A DNA stretch of 64,000 nt from Pelecanus crispus. Lineage: Eukaryota > Chordata > Aves > Pelecaniformes > Pelecanidae. Location: NCBI RefSeq assembly GCF_030463565.1, contig NC_134644.1, forward strand, positions 132,553,388-132,617,387, written 5' to 3'. Position numbers and translations under genes: made by a program. Every line of letters begins with the position of its first letter. Within the stretch, counting starts at the first letter, position 1. The notes below the pieces were generated by a model that did not search any database, was not told where the DNA came from, and worked only from the letters and a program-made list of their open reading frames with translations. Shown one piece after another: positions 25,344 to 34,559 of this stretch.

Positions 25344-25900
25344 GGCCGCGGGCGGGGAGGCACGGCAGGGCGGGCGGGCGGGCAGCGGCGCCGGGCGCTC
25401 ACCACAGCCCCATGGTGCGGCCGGGGCGCTTCGCTCCCTTCCCTTCCCTCCCTTCCTTCCTTCCCTCCGCTGCCGCGGCGGCGGCTGGGCCGGCCCGGCT
25501 CCACGCTCCCCAGCAGGCCGGCGGGGCGGCAGCGCCGTCTGTATCCGGGTCAGGCGGAGGCGGGGCCCGCCGCTGCGCTGAGCATGTCCCGCCGCCCTGC
25601 CGCCGCGCTTGGCCTGGCGGGGGGGGGGGGGGCGTGTGCGCGGCGCGTCCCGGCCGGAGGCTGGGGGGCTCCTGTCGTTTCCTACCGTGGTAGCACGCAC
25701 TGCTCTTCGCCTGCTAGTCTAGTTGAGGGGTGTGGGTTTGGGTTTTTTTTTGCTTTGTCTCCTTCTCGGCAGCGTGAGGAGCGTGCGCTGCCGGGCAGCG
25801 GCGGGCCCGGTGGAGCCGCCCTTGCCCGCTCGGCCGGCGGCTGCCTGCGAGGGCTGCACCGCCCGCGGGTCCCGGGGCGGCAGCCGGAGGCGGCTCTGCA
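24580..25900 (-). promoter_or_regulatory. BPNT2: CpG island with BPNT2 promoter and first exon
   Basis: GC content and CpG density rise abruptly near 24.6 kb and fall after about 25.9 kb, centred on BPNT2 exon 1. The minus-strand transcription start should lie between about 25400 and 25700; I see no TATA box, which is usual for this promoter class. A run of 14 G at 25619-25632 and purine/pyrimidine tracts around 25440-25470 could form non-B DNA. No coding frame on the opposite strand is credible, although long open frames arise from the base composition. Confidence 0.85.
24957..25343 (-). CDS. BPNT2: BPNT2 coding exon 1 (residues 1-129)
   Basis: The exon starts at the ATG and ends at CAG followed by GTGGGT, a consensus donor, after exactly 129 codons (phase 0). 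It encodes the short cytosolic tail, the transmembrane anchor and the start of the luminal enzyme, including [10 protein letters not shown] and the [15 protein letters not shown] region. It is very GC-rich because it lies in the CpG island. Confidence 0.95.
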
Positions 25901-26187
25901 GGCTGGCAAGAAGCTTTCTGTTGGAAATCGCTGTTTGCCTAAAGTGCCACGTAATTTCTGAAGATGTGGTGGTAATGGTTCTGAGCGCAAGTGCTGAGCA
26001 TCTCTGGTTTTTCCCATACTGCTTAGGCAGCTTTGGGACTCTCAGCCCTTTTGTGCCACAGCCTGCGGGGAAGGGGCTCGAGGTTAAGGTTTCCATTCGT
26101 TCAGTAAAATGAAGCAAGTCCAAGCGCTTTGCCAGCCGAGTGATGTGCTAAAGGCCTGCCTGTCTTAATTTATACTTTTTCTTTACC
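25901..26187. other. Upstream flank of the BPNT2 CpG island
   Basis: Transition from GC-rich to ordinary sequence. No feature is recognised. Confidence 0.6.
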
Positions 26188-26400
26188 CCTCAGTGGCTTT
26201 GGGGGAGTGTGAAACTGCATGCTTATGATTAGGATGGACATTGGGTAGAAACCAGAAGTCACTGATTTTTTTTTTTCCCCCTGTTCTCTTTTCTAATTCT
26301 TTCTCCTCAGTGGCTTTGGGGGAGTGTGAAACTGCATGTTTATGATTCGGATGGACAATTGGGTTTTTTTTTTCCCCTGTTCTAATTCTTTCTAGTAGCT
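26188..26400. repeat. Tandem duplication, period 117 bp, about 1.8 copies
   Basis: The segment starting 'cctcagtggctttggg' at 26188 recurs at 26305. Both copies contain 'gtgtgaaactgcatg', then 'tatgatt', 'ggatggaca', a T run, 'ttctaattctttct'. The second copy is shorter by about 20 bp. Only a handful of substitutions separate the copies, so the duplication is fairly recent. Confidence 0.9.
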
Positions 26401-26978
26401 TTGAGAAAGTTAGAAACAAAAGAATGAAATTAATTCAGCATTGTTTGAATTAATTACGTGTTCTTTTACTGAGGCAATATTCTTGTCTGTTGATAGACGT
26501 GTTCTAGAAACAGGCCTTGCTAATAACTCTGGAAAGAAGTTCGTTCTAGGGATCATGCAATATAACTGTTTTCCTGGGATCCTGTGTTTTGGGTTTTTCT
26601 TAAGTGTTAAACTTACATAATCAAGAATGTGCAAACAAGGAAAGACCAGAATAAAGACTGCCCTTGTAAACTGCATTTGCTGTATCGTCTCCTTTGCATC
26701 TCCATTTTAATGGCATCATCAATTACATGGTTACATAGCAAGTGTCCTGCAGGATCGCTCCCTCTCCGAAGTGCGTGTGTGCGTGCACGGGCCGCAATTG
26801 AAGGAAAGGGCTGTAGGAAAAGAAAGGATTGCATGTGAAATGGGATTCAAAAGAGCTGGATTTTACTCTTAACTATGCAGGGTTTTAACTTTATATGCTA
26901 TTAGGCGACAACTAGAATGTCCGTATTTTCCAGCTTCCCATTCTTTTTAAGAGAAAAGGTTTTTTTCCTATGCAGCTG
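26401..26978. other. Spacer between duplication and provirus; nothing recognised
   Basis: No gene or repeat is recognised here. It separates the BPNT2 promoter region from the proviral 5' LTR. Confidence 0.6.
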
Positions 26979-27351
26979 TGAAAAGGGGCTTTAGAGCGTA
27001 ACTATAGAAGTGTGACTATCGCTTAACGCTTATCTAACTATCGAGGAAAGCGCTTGAAGCGGGGAGTCCTGTCTCAACACAGGGCAGCTCCTGCTAAGAA
27101 CGGAAACGCGTCTCAAGAGCCCGCTGACACCGACCCCGCGGTGTGGACAAGCGCCAAGGAGCAACCGCGTCTGGGCAAGAACAAGGGGCTACTAGTGGCG
27201 ACGAAGAGGAGCCATCAGCCTTCGTCCCCCGCGACCACCAGCCGCAGGCACTGCGCAAGCGCAGTTGGGCGGAGTTTATGGACGCGACTTCTCCGGGCTC
27301 ATTTTAATACGGGGTGGTGGGGGGGTGTCAGGTCATGCATATGTATAGGCG
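26979..27351 (+). repeat. 5' LTR remnant (U3 part only)
   Basis: It begins TGAAAAGGGG and matches the 3' LTR from 34560 to about 34941 along its length. After 'gcatatgtataggcg' the match stops: the TATA box, AATAAA and R-U5 of the 3' LTR have no counterpart. By eye roughly one position in ten differs between the copies, and most differences have G or C in this copy and A or T in the 3' copy. Confidence 0.85.
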
Positions 27352-28070
27352 TACTGGTGCAGGCGCGCTGGGCAGCCTCGTGTGCCGGCAGCGCTCCGCT
27401 CGCCTGCGGGGTCGAGGGCGAAGCGGGCGCTGGTGGGCGCGCCCCGCGCATCTTCCTGGGAGGAGCCTGCGCTGCCCGCCGCGCCGCGGGAGCCGCGGCA
27501 GCCCGCGGGGGCTTGCGCTAGGCGGGGCGCCTCACGGGAAGGGTCGGCAGGGGCGCCCGCGCTTGGCCGGGGCCGCTGGCAAACCGCGCAGAGGCGCCTG
27601 GCGTGCAGCGTCGTCCCCGTGAGGGAGGAGGGTGCCCTGCCTGCTAGCGGAGAGGTTTGCTGGCGGCAGCGCGGCCGCTGGCGGTCCTGCGGGTGGATCG
27701 GGCAAACCTGAGGTCACCGCTGCATCCCGCGGCCGGGAGCCAGGACGGACCTGCTCACCACTGTCTAAGAAGCAGGAGGAGAAGGGTAAGCGGACCTCTC
27801 GCAAGGATCGTTTGAATCCTTGCAGCTGCTGAAGGGATGTCAACGGAGCGATAATTACCCGTTTCATTTGCCCGGGTGTTGTATGGTCAAAACTTGTGCG
27901 TGTGTGTGTTTGAGACACAGCATCGCTCCCGCAGGGGAGCGGGAGGCCTGATTTGCGGTGCCGTCACTCCGCGAGCACAGCCAGAGACCGACGAAGCGCC
28001 TGGAACGTTTATAAAATTCGTAAATCTTTTGATGGGTAAATTGGGCTGCCGTGGTGCTTGGCCATTCTCC
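27352..28070. other. CpG-rich segment between the 5' LTR match and gag
   Basis: About 0.7 kb of very GC- and CpG-rich DNA stands where R, U5, the primer binding site and leader should be. It shows no resemblance that I can see to the R-U5 of the 3' LTR. Open frames here (for example 27054-27521) are composition artefacts. A good splice donor, AAGG/GTAAGC, lies at 27786. It may be a replaced LTR/leader, captured host sequence, or a second CpG island. Confidence 0.6.
27782..27791 (+). promoter_or_regulatory. Candidate splice donor in GC-rich leader segment
   Basis: GAAGG followed by GTAAGC fits the donor consensus closely, with the GT at 27786-27787. Retroviral leaders carry a donor for env mRNA, so this is a plausible proviral site; it could equally serve a host plus-strand transcript starting in the CpG-rich segment. 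Confidence 0.35.
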
Positions 28071-28141
28071 TAAGTGTCGGGGAACTGGCTAATAACTAGG
28101 GTTAACAAGAAGTAATATAAAAGGTAGAAAAAGTTAGAGAA
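28071..28141 (+). other. Leader directly upstream of gag
   Basis: Short AT-richer stretch between the CpG-rich segment and the gag ATG. Composition matches the provirus body, so it is taken as residual retroviral leader. No primer binding site is recognised. Confidence 0.5.
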
Positions 28142-29598
28142 ATGGGTAACACTCGGGGCGGAATTTTAAAGAAGAGTCCCCTGGGTTGTGTATTGGCACA
28201 TTGGAAGGACGTTGTTGGAACCGGAGGTACAGAGAGCAAGAAAACTCATTAAATATTGCAACCAATGGTGGCTGATCTCTAAATTGGAAGATGGGGCTAA
28301 GTGGCCACTTAATGGGTCAATTGATTATAATACCCTCTTACAATTAATGTTGTTTTTAAGGAGAGAAGGAAAGTGGGATGAAGTATCATATGCAGATATG
28401 CCTTTCACCCTCCGAAGCCATCCAGAGTGGCAAAGGGACTGTAGAACGGTGCCACCACAGGACCCTATGGTACTCGCCCTTGAGCGCGAAAATAACAAAG
28501 AACTTAAAGGTAAACTGAGACGGTGTTGCTCGGCGTGTAGTATTGGACAAAGGTGTACGAGAATGAATAAAGTCCATCAAGCACCAGAACAAGATCTAAT
28601 TTGATTTGCTTAAGCCTCCCCCTCGATCACAGGAACAGGGTGCGGACTCGGACGCGACCTTCACTCCCCTGGATAGTCCTATATCCTCCCGTACCAGAAA
28701 GAAATCTACTCTAACAGCTTTACACGCACCTCTTCGAGAGGCGGTAGGGCCTGATGGCGGGACAATGCTAATTAAGGTACCTTTTTCCACCACCGATTTA
28801 GAGGCGTGGAAAAGGGTTGCAAAAGATTACAGGGATGATCCGGTAAGTGTAACTAAACGTTTTCAGTTTATTATAAGACAACACAACCCCGACTGGAATG
28901 ATACACAATTATTATTAGAATCCATGACCAAGACAGAGAAACAATTGATTTTAAAAACGGCAGGGAATTTGGCTGAAGATCATTATAAGACTACAGGAGG
29001 GGACGTTAAGGAGTATTTCCCTCTCCAAGATCCAAAGTAGGATGCAAATAGGACTCTGCATATGGAAAGATTGCAGGTGTATCAGGAGTGGATTTTGAAG
29101 GGGATGGAGAGGGCCATCCCCAAAACCATAAATTGGTCAGCGTTATATGCAATTAAACAAGGTCCTTCCGAGTCCCCATCTGAATTCTTGGATCGATTGA
29201 GGGATGTAATGCGCCGCAGCACGCCACTGGATCCTGGGTCAGAGGTAGGGGTACAACAACTAGTTTCCCTGTTTTTGGTCCAGTCCACAGGGGATATTAG
29301 GCGCAAACTCCAGAAGTTGCGTCTCACAGAAAGCAGAAACTTGGAAGTGTTACTGGATGAAGCATGGAGGGTGTTTAGTAATAGAGAGGAAGGATACAGA
29401 CAAGGACAGAGAAGAATGGTGGCGGTTGTTAGGGAAGAGGAAGGAAGGACACCTAAGCGAGAACCGCCCCGATTAGGCAGGTATCAATGTGCGCTGTGTA
29501 AGAAATTTGGTCATTGGAAAAAGGAATGTCCAAGAAACAAGGAGCAGGGACGAACCCACCAGACAGGAAGAATAGTGGCCCATATGGAAGAAAATTGA
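28142..29598 (+). pseudogene. gag: Retroviral gag (MA-CA-NC), frameshifted
   Basis: The ATG at 28142 opens with Met-Gly-Asn, a possible myristoylation start, followed by an AHWKDV-type matrix segment. The frame then closes by 28255 and matrix coding continues in the frame open from 28188 to 28604, then shifts again to the capsid frame from 28606. Capsid carries VPFSTTDLEAWKR, an in-frame TAG at 29038-29040, and the major homology region IKQGPSESPSEFLDRL. Nucleocapsid has one zinc knuckle, CALCKKFGHWKKEC (CX2CX4HX4C). The terminal UGA at 29596-29598 is probably the natural gag stop. Two frameshifts and one stop make full Gag impossible. Confidence 0.92.
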
Positions 29599-29623
29599 CG
29601 GAGACCTGGGGAATCTACCCTAG
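29596..29623 (+). promoter_or_regulatory. Candidate gag-pro stop-codon readthrough signal
   Basis: The gag frame ends in UGA followed directly by CGG, and the protease frame continues in the same phase. Seven nucleotides after the stop, CTGGGG (29606-29611) can pair with CCCTAG (29618-29623) around a 6-nt loop, giving a 6-bp stem with one G-U pair. Gammaretroviruses use readthrough of a gag stop (usually UAG) with a structure about 8 nt downstream; UGA-CGG is a known leaky context in plant viruses. The pairing is seen by eye; function is inferred. Confidence 0.5.
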
Positions 29624-29985
29624 CGGATCCACTGGTTATAATGAAGCTAGGGAGGGGACAACAACAGGAGGTAGAATTTCTGGTTGACACAGGGGCAACG
29701 TACTCAGTTTTGAATCAAGCCTTGATGCCCCTGGGAGATGATTAGATCATGGTAAAAGGAGAGACTGGCCAAAGTGAAAAGGCATATTTTTGTAAGCCTC
29801 TGAGATATAAATTAGGAAAACAATGGGGCATCCACAAATTTTTGTATATGCCCAATTCCCCAAAGGCACTTTTGGGAAGAGATTTGTTGGAGCAATTAGG
29901 TGCAAAAGTTACATTTAAAAAGGGAAAAATTACTCTGGAGGTAAAAGACCAACAGTACAACCAAATACTGAGTCTCCTTAACTAG
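29599..29985 (+). pseudogene. pro: Retroviral protease (pro), one in-frame stop
   Basis: In frame with gag after the UGA, this encodes an aspartic protease with the active-site motif LVDTGATYSVL near 29680-29712 and the second conserved segment ALLGRDLLEQLG near 29865-29900. A TAG at 29743-29745 interrupts it, and TAG at 29983-29985 closes the frame where a shift to the RT frame would be required. In an intact relative it would be cut from Gag-Pol. Confidence 0.9.
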
Positions 29986-30994
29986 TTTTCCCGCAGAAGG
30001 AAATAATAACAAGGAGATTCTAAACCAGGTATATCCTGGAGTATGGGCCACCGATGTACCCGGGAGGGCAAAGAATGCTCCACCTGTTGAAGTTAGACTT
30101 AAAGAGGGACGACAACCAGTAAGAATTAAACAGTATCCTGTGAGGAAGGAGGATAAGGAAGGAATTCGGCCAGTGATAGAAAAACTTTTACAATTAGGAT
30201 TATTGAAAGAATGTGAATCTGATTTTAACACCCCTATATTGCCTGTCCGCAAATCTGACGGATCATACTGGGTGGTTCAGGACCTACAAGCTATAAATAA
30301 GATAACTGAAGACCTCTATCCGGTAGTGGCGAATCCATATACCTTGTTGACTGTATTGACACCTGAACTAACCTGGTTTACTGTTCTAGACCTGAAGGAT
30401 GCCTTCTTTTGCTTCTCCATGAAGCCAGCCAGAAAATATTTTGCATTGGAATAGGAAAATCCTAGAAGTGGATGTAAGACTCGGGTCACTTGGATGGTGT
30501 TGCCACAAGGATTTAAGAACAGCCCTACTTTTTTTGGCAGTCAACTTGCAAAAGACTTGGAATCTTGGGAAGCCCCATCTGAGGAAGGAAAACTGTTACA
30601 ATATGTGGATGACATCCTGATTGCCACTAAAACAGAGGACGATTGTATGACCTGGATGGTGAGTCTACTAAATTTCTTAGGGCTCCAAGGGTACTGGGTA
30701 TCTAAGAAGAAGGCCCAAGTAATACAGCGCCAGGTGATTTATCTGGGCTATGAAGTCAGTGCTGGACAAAGGACTTTGGGACAGGCCCGCAAAGAGGCAA
30801 TATGCCAAACTCAGAGACCGCAAACAGTGAAAGAATTACGGACCTTTCTGGGGATGACTGGGTGGTGCCGACTGTGGATCTATAATTATGGACTGCTCGT
30901 TAAACCACTATATGCACTAACAACCACTGAACAGAAGCACCTTAAATGGAACAAAGAGACCACACAGGCCTTTGAACTGTTAAAAAGGCCTTAA
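29986..30994 (+). pseudogene. pol: Retroviral reverse transcriptase (pol, RT domain)
   Basis: The RT frame is readable from about 30000. It has the finger/palm segments KQYPVRKEDKEGI, LLKECESDFNTPILPV and VLDLKDAFF, an in-frame TAG at 30452-30454, then the VLPQGFKNSP segment and the catalytic YVDD at 30602-30613, followed by the FLGMTGWCR connection region. It is one frame from protease. The frame closes at TAA 30992-30994 by an indel in an A/G run. Confidence 0.93.
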
Positions 30995-32358
30995 TGTCGG
31001 CCCCAGCCTTAGGACTCCCAGATGTGAGTAAGCCATTTCTTCTTTTCTCCCACAAGAAGCAGGGGATTGCCCTAGAAATATTGGCACAAGATCTAGGCCC
31101 ATATCGACGAGCAGTTGCCTATTTTTCCAAACAATTGGATGTAACTGCAAAGGTTGGCCTGGATGCTTGCCAGCAGTCGCGGCCCTAGTACTAAACATAC
31201 AGGAAGCCCAAAAAATTCACCCTGAGCCAGAAAATGACTGTATTGGTGTCCCATACAATATCAGTAGTATTGGAAGCGAAGGGTGGACACTGGCTTTCTC
31301 CACAAAGATTCTTGAGATATCAGGTTATACTGCTAGAACAAGATGATGTGGAGGTCATAGTTACTAACGTTGTCAGCCCAGCCTCTTTCCTCAGTGGAAA
31401 CACAGGAGAACCAGTGCACCATGACTGTCTGGAGACCATCGAGGCAACATATGCAAGCTGTCCGGACTTGAGAGACAGTCCTATGGGAAACGGGGAAAAC
31501 TGGTTCACGGATGGAAGTAGCTATGTCTTAAGTGGTAAGAGACATGCGGGATATGCCATTACCACCAGTCAAGAAGTAATAGAGTCAGGACCTCTACCCA
31601 TGAATACCTCTGCACAGAAGGCAGAAATAATTGCTCTGACACGTGCTTTGGAATTGGCCCAAGGCAAAACTGTGAATATCTATACAGACTCAAAATACGC
31701 CTTCAAGGTCGTACACGCGCATGGAGCAATCTGGAAGGAGAGAGGACTATTGAATTCTCAGGGCAAAAATATCAAGCATGCAGAAGAGATCTTGAAACTG
31801 CTGGAGGCAGTCCAACTCCCTGAAAAAGTGGCGATTATGCACATTAAGGCACACCAGAAGGTGAGCTCAGAATTGGAAAGAGGAAATGAGCTGGCGGACA
31901 GAGAGGCAAAACAGGTAGCCAAAGCAAAGGTAAAAATAGAAGGGGCTTTGGTCCCGGATGGGCGAATTTCTCTAGAGGGTAAGCTAGAATGTACCCCAGA
32001 AGATCAGAAGCTTATCACAGATCTAGAAGGGTTGTATAACAAAGAAGGGTGGGCTTCCACCCCACAAGGGAAACTAATCGTTCCCTCTTGTCTAACACGG
32101 CATCTGGTAAGAGACGAACATAGGAAAAGGCATTGGGGAACAGAGGCTCTATATAAACATTTAATTAGAGAAACCATGGCTAGAAGTCTATATACCACTG
32201 TGAGACAGGTGATGCAACAGTGTGATCTTTGCCTCCAGACTAATCCCAAAAATACCCCCAGACCAGAAATGGGCCAAATTGGGAAAGGCAGTAGGCCTGG
32301 GCAACAATGGCAGATTGATTTTACAGAACTCCCAAGAGAAGGGGGGTATCGATATTGA
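30994..32358 (+). pseudogene. pol: Retroviral pol: RT connection, RNase H, integrase N-terminus
   Basis: After a frameshift the connection domain continues ([23 protein letters not shown]). Stops at 31186-31188 and 31192-31194 mark a short out-of-frame stretch, and a 375-codon frame then runs from 31234. RNase H acidic residues are visible in WFTDGSSY, QKAEIIAL, IYTDSKYAF and GNELADREAK. The integrase zinc-binding residues follow as an HX3H (EHRKRHWG) and CDLC pair. The frame stops at a TGA at 32356-32358 shortly after the first integrase catalytic Asp (QIDFTELP). Confidence 0.92.
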
Positions 32359-33126
32359 TTGGTACTAACTGACACCTTTTCAGGTTGGCCAGAAGCATTC
32401 CCTACCAGGACAGCCAAGGCTCGGGAGGGAACTAGAATATTAGTGCAAGAGATAATACCACGTTTTGGGGTTCCAGCCACCATATCCTCTGACAGAGGAC
32501 CACATTTTATCTCAAAAGTAGTACAACAAATTAGCCGCCATTTGGGTATAGATTGGCAGCTTCACACCCAATATCGCCCTCAGTCGAGTGGCCAAGTAGA
32601 AAAAATGAACCACTTAATCAAACAGCAGATTGTGAAATTGGGACAGGAAACTAACTTGGCCTGGCCTCAGTCTCTCCCTTTGGCTCTCTTGCGCATACGA
32701 ACCAGGCCAAGAGCAAAAGAAGGACTGAGCCCTTTTGAAATCTTATATAGATGACCCTATAGAATACAGAAAGGGATGTCCACACAAGCTGGGGATGAAA
32801 TTATGACCTCTTACATGGTAGCATTAAGCAAACTCAACAAAATTGAGAAACATGTGGTCGGTACTCGAAGTAGAGGTTTAGATGGACCTGTACATAACAT
32901 CCAACCTGGAGATTATGTCTATATAAGGTCTCTTGCAGAAAGAACCCTGGAGCCACAGTGGGAAGGACCTTTCCAGATACTCCTTATCTCCTTCACTGCA
33001 ATCAAGATCAAGGAACAGACGCCCTGGATCCACTACTCTAGAGTAAAGAAAGCACCAAGAAAAGTCTGGACTTCTGAAGCTCAGGAACCTTTGAAACTTA
33101 AACTGCGGAGGCAGGATGGGGACTAA
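32359..33126 (+). pseudogene. pol: Retroviral integrase catalytic core and C-terminus
   Basis: It remains in frame with the preceding segment across the TGA at 32356-32358. It has [10 protein letters not shown], the second catalytic Asp in [10 protein letters not shown] and the catalytic Glu in [13 protein letters not shown] at 32752-32754 interrupts before the C-terminal part, which has a WEGPFQ segment typical of gammaretroviral and related integrases. The pol frame ends with TAA at 33124-33126 and overlaps env by 11 nt. Confidence 0.92.
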
Positions 33127-34300
33127 GACCTTTTTGCTTTTAAGTCCTATGTATTTAATCAGTGTAGCTACTTGGCAAGAAAATCTTTATATACAATTGA
33201 CGCAAAATGTAAGCAAGGTTTTTAATTTATCAGATTGTTGGATATGTACAACTCTTCCCAGAGGGAATATGGAACTACCTCTCCTAGGAATCCCAGTGCC
33301 TCACTCCAATTGGAGTTGGCCCTATGATAACTTCAACAACTCCACTCTACCAAATGGGGAGACTATACTTTGGTCATTGAGTACAAGTTCATGTTTACCT
33401 GGTTTAGAGGAAACATGGCTTCCAACTGGTGAGAAGATTTGTTGGGGGTTAGAAACAACTCCTCTTCCCAAGAGCCCAGCAAAAATTCCCAGTTTTACCT
33501 GTAATACTGGCATTAATGGACCTAAATTTGAACTAGAAGGCTTGGAAGGTGGGAACCCGATTTTCATAGAGCGGCGATCTGGAGGGCTGAGTGTAGGGAG
33601 ATTTCAGAATGTTAGTGGAACTGTGTGTGAATGTTCAGACTCTTCGTGTCTTAATGACACTAGGAATAAGAAATGTCCGCCTCAAATCTTGTTAGGACTA
33701 GCGTATAACCTAACCTTTGAATGTGCTCCTCAAGGACTCTGGTGGCTGTGTGGTGATGGACGAGCAAGGAAAGGATTACCTGAGAACTGGGATGGTACCT
33801 GTACTATAGGTTACCTAATGCCCCATGAAAAGATATTTAACAACCAGAAGCCATTATCTGGAATCCTGAGAACTCCATGGACTAGGATTAAGCGCACGGC
33901 AAACCCCCTAATAATAAAACCCACAGGTGATGACAGTTTTGTGAGATGGTTAATACCATCTTTAGGGGTAAGTGAGTTAGAAAAAGCTATTGTGAACATT
34001 TCAGCCACTTTAGAGCAAATTGAAAATGCCGCAGTTGATGCATTAAAGAATTTGCAGACAGAAGTCTCCTCCTTGAGCAAAGTGGTTTTGCAAAATCGAT
34101 TGGCTTTAGACATATTAACTGCTAAGGATGGTGGTGTGTGCACCATCGTTAATATCAGCTGTTGTGCATACGTAAATAAAGAACAGGAGATTGAAACAGA
34201 TCTTTCCCAAATTTGGGAAAAAACAAAAATCCTACATCAGGTAGCCCAAGATGATACCTCTTGGGGTTTCACTGAACTGCTGGAAAAGTTGACCTCCTGA
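33116..34300 (+). CDS. env: Retroviral envelope (SU-TM), open but truncated before the anchor
   Basis: A single ATG-started frame of 394 codons. An N-terminal hydrophobic stretch (residues about 6-18) can act as signal peptide. SU has a CWIC motif (CXXC) at 41-44 and several N-glycosylation sequons. A basic RIKR at 257-260 is the presumed SU/TM cleavage site. TM follows with a heptad-like helical region and CX6CC at Cys342, Cys349 and Cys350, the arrangement of gamma-type envelopes with SU-TM disulfide. A TGA at 34298-34300 ends the ORF; the membrane anchor lies just beyond it in the same frame. Unlike gag and pol it has no other interruption. As it stands the product would be soluble or secreted; whether it is expressed is unknown. 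Confidence 0.9.
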   Translation: MGTKTFLLLSPMYLISVATWQENLYIQLTQNVSKVFNLSDCWICTTLPRGNMELPLLGIPVPHSNWSWPYDNFNNSTLPNGETILWSLSTSSCLPGLEETWLPTGEKICWGLETTPLPKSPAKIPSFTCNTGINGPKFELEGLEGGNPIFIERRSGGLSVGRFQNVSGTVCECSDSSCLNDTRNKKCPPQILLGLAYNLTFECAPQGLWWLCGDGRARKGLPENWDGTCTIGYLMPHEKIFNNQKPLSGILRTPWTRIKRTANPLIIKPTGDDSFVRWLIPSLGVSELEKAIVNISATLEQIENAAVDALKNLQTEVSSLSKVVLQNRLALDILTAKDGGVCTIVNISCCAYVNKEQEIETDLSQIWEKTKILHQVAQDDTSWGFTELLEKLTS

Positions 34301-34456
34301 TTACCAAACTTAACATGGCTAAAGAGGTTGTTTGTCACTATAATAATAATCATAGCTTTATCCATAGTCCTTTGTATAGCAGTCAGGTGTGCTTTGTGGT
34401 GTTTCCAGAATACAGGGGATTCCTACAGCGAATGCAAGAACCACCAACTTCCTTGA
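34301..34456 (+). pseudogene. env: Env membrane anchor and tail, cut off by a TGA
   Basis: In frame with env, 51 codons remain open up to TGA at 34454-34456. They include a strongly hydrophobic stretch of Ile, Leu and Val near residues 10-28 followed by Arg and Cys residues, which fits a transmembrane anchor and short cytoplasmic tail. Confidence 0.85.
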
Positions 34457-34544
34457 AAATTTAAATCTAACAAATATTTTAAGATGATAGAGAGGGAAAC
34501 ATTATATTAGAATAGGGTGTAGTAAAAGAATTTACTAACTTTGT
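34457..34544 (+). other. Spacer between env and polypurine tract
   Basis: Short AT-rich stretch with no coding signal. Confidence 0.6.
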
Positions 34545-34559
34545 AGAAAAGGGGGGGAC
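34545..34559 (+). promoter_or_regulatory. Polypurine tract before the 3' LTR
   Basis: AGAAAAGGGGGGGA, a purine run directly 5' of the LTR start TGAAAAG, is the expected plus-strand primer site. Confidence 0.85.

Noticed and set aside
24615-25700. BPNT2 exon 1 frame read as one 361-residue protein
   Set aside because: The frame is open through the 5' UTR and into intron 1, but the conserved product starts at 25343 and splices out at 24957.
24717-25961. Plus-strand open frame of 414 codons opposite BPNT2 exon 1
   Set aside because: It is a composition artefact of the CpG island: Arg/Gly/Pro/Ala-rich, antisense to the conserved BPNT2 exon, without any domain.
27054-27711. Open frames of 100-155 codons in the 5' LTR and CpG-rich block
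   Set aside because: They overlap in several frames and are Arg/Ala/Gly-rich; they follow from GC content and match no retroviral or host domain I know.
27700-28140. Primer binding site for a tRNA behind the 5' LTR
   Set aside because: I compared TGG-starting stretches with the common retroviral primer sites and none matched convincingly.
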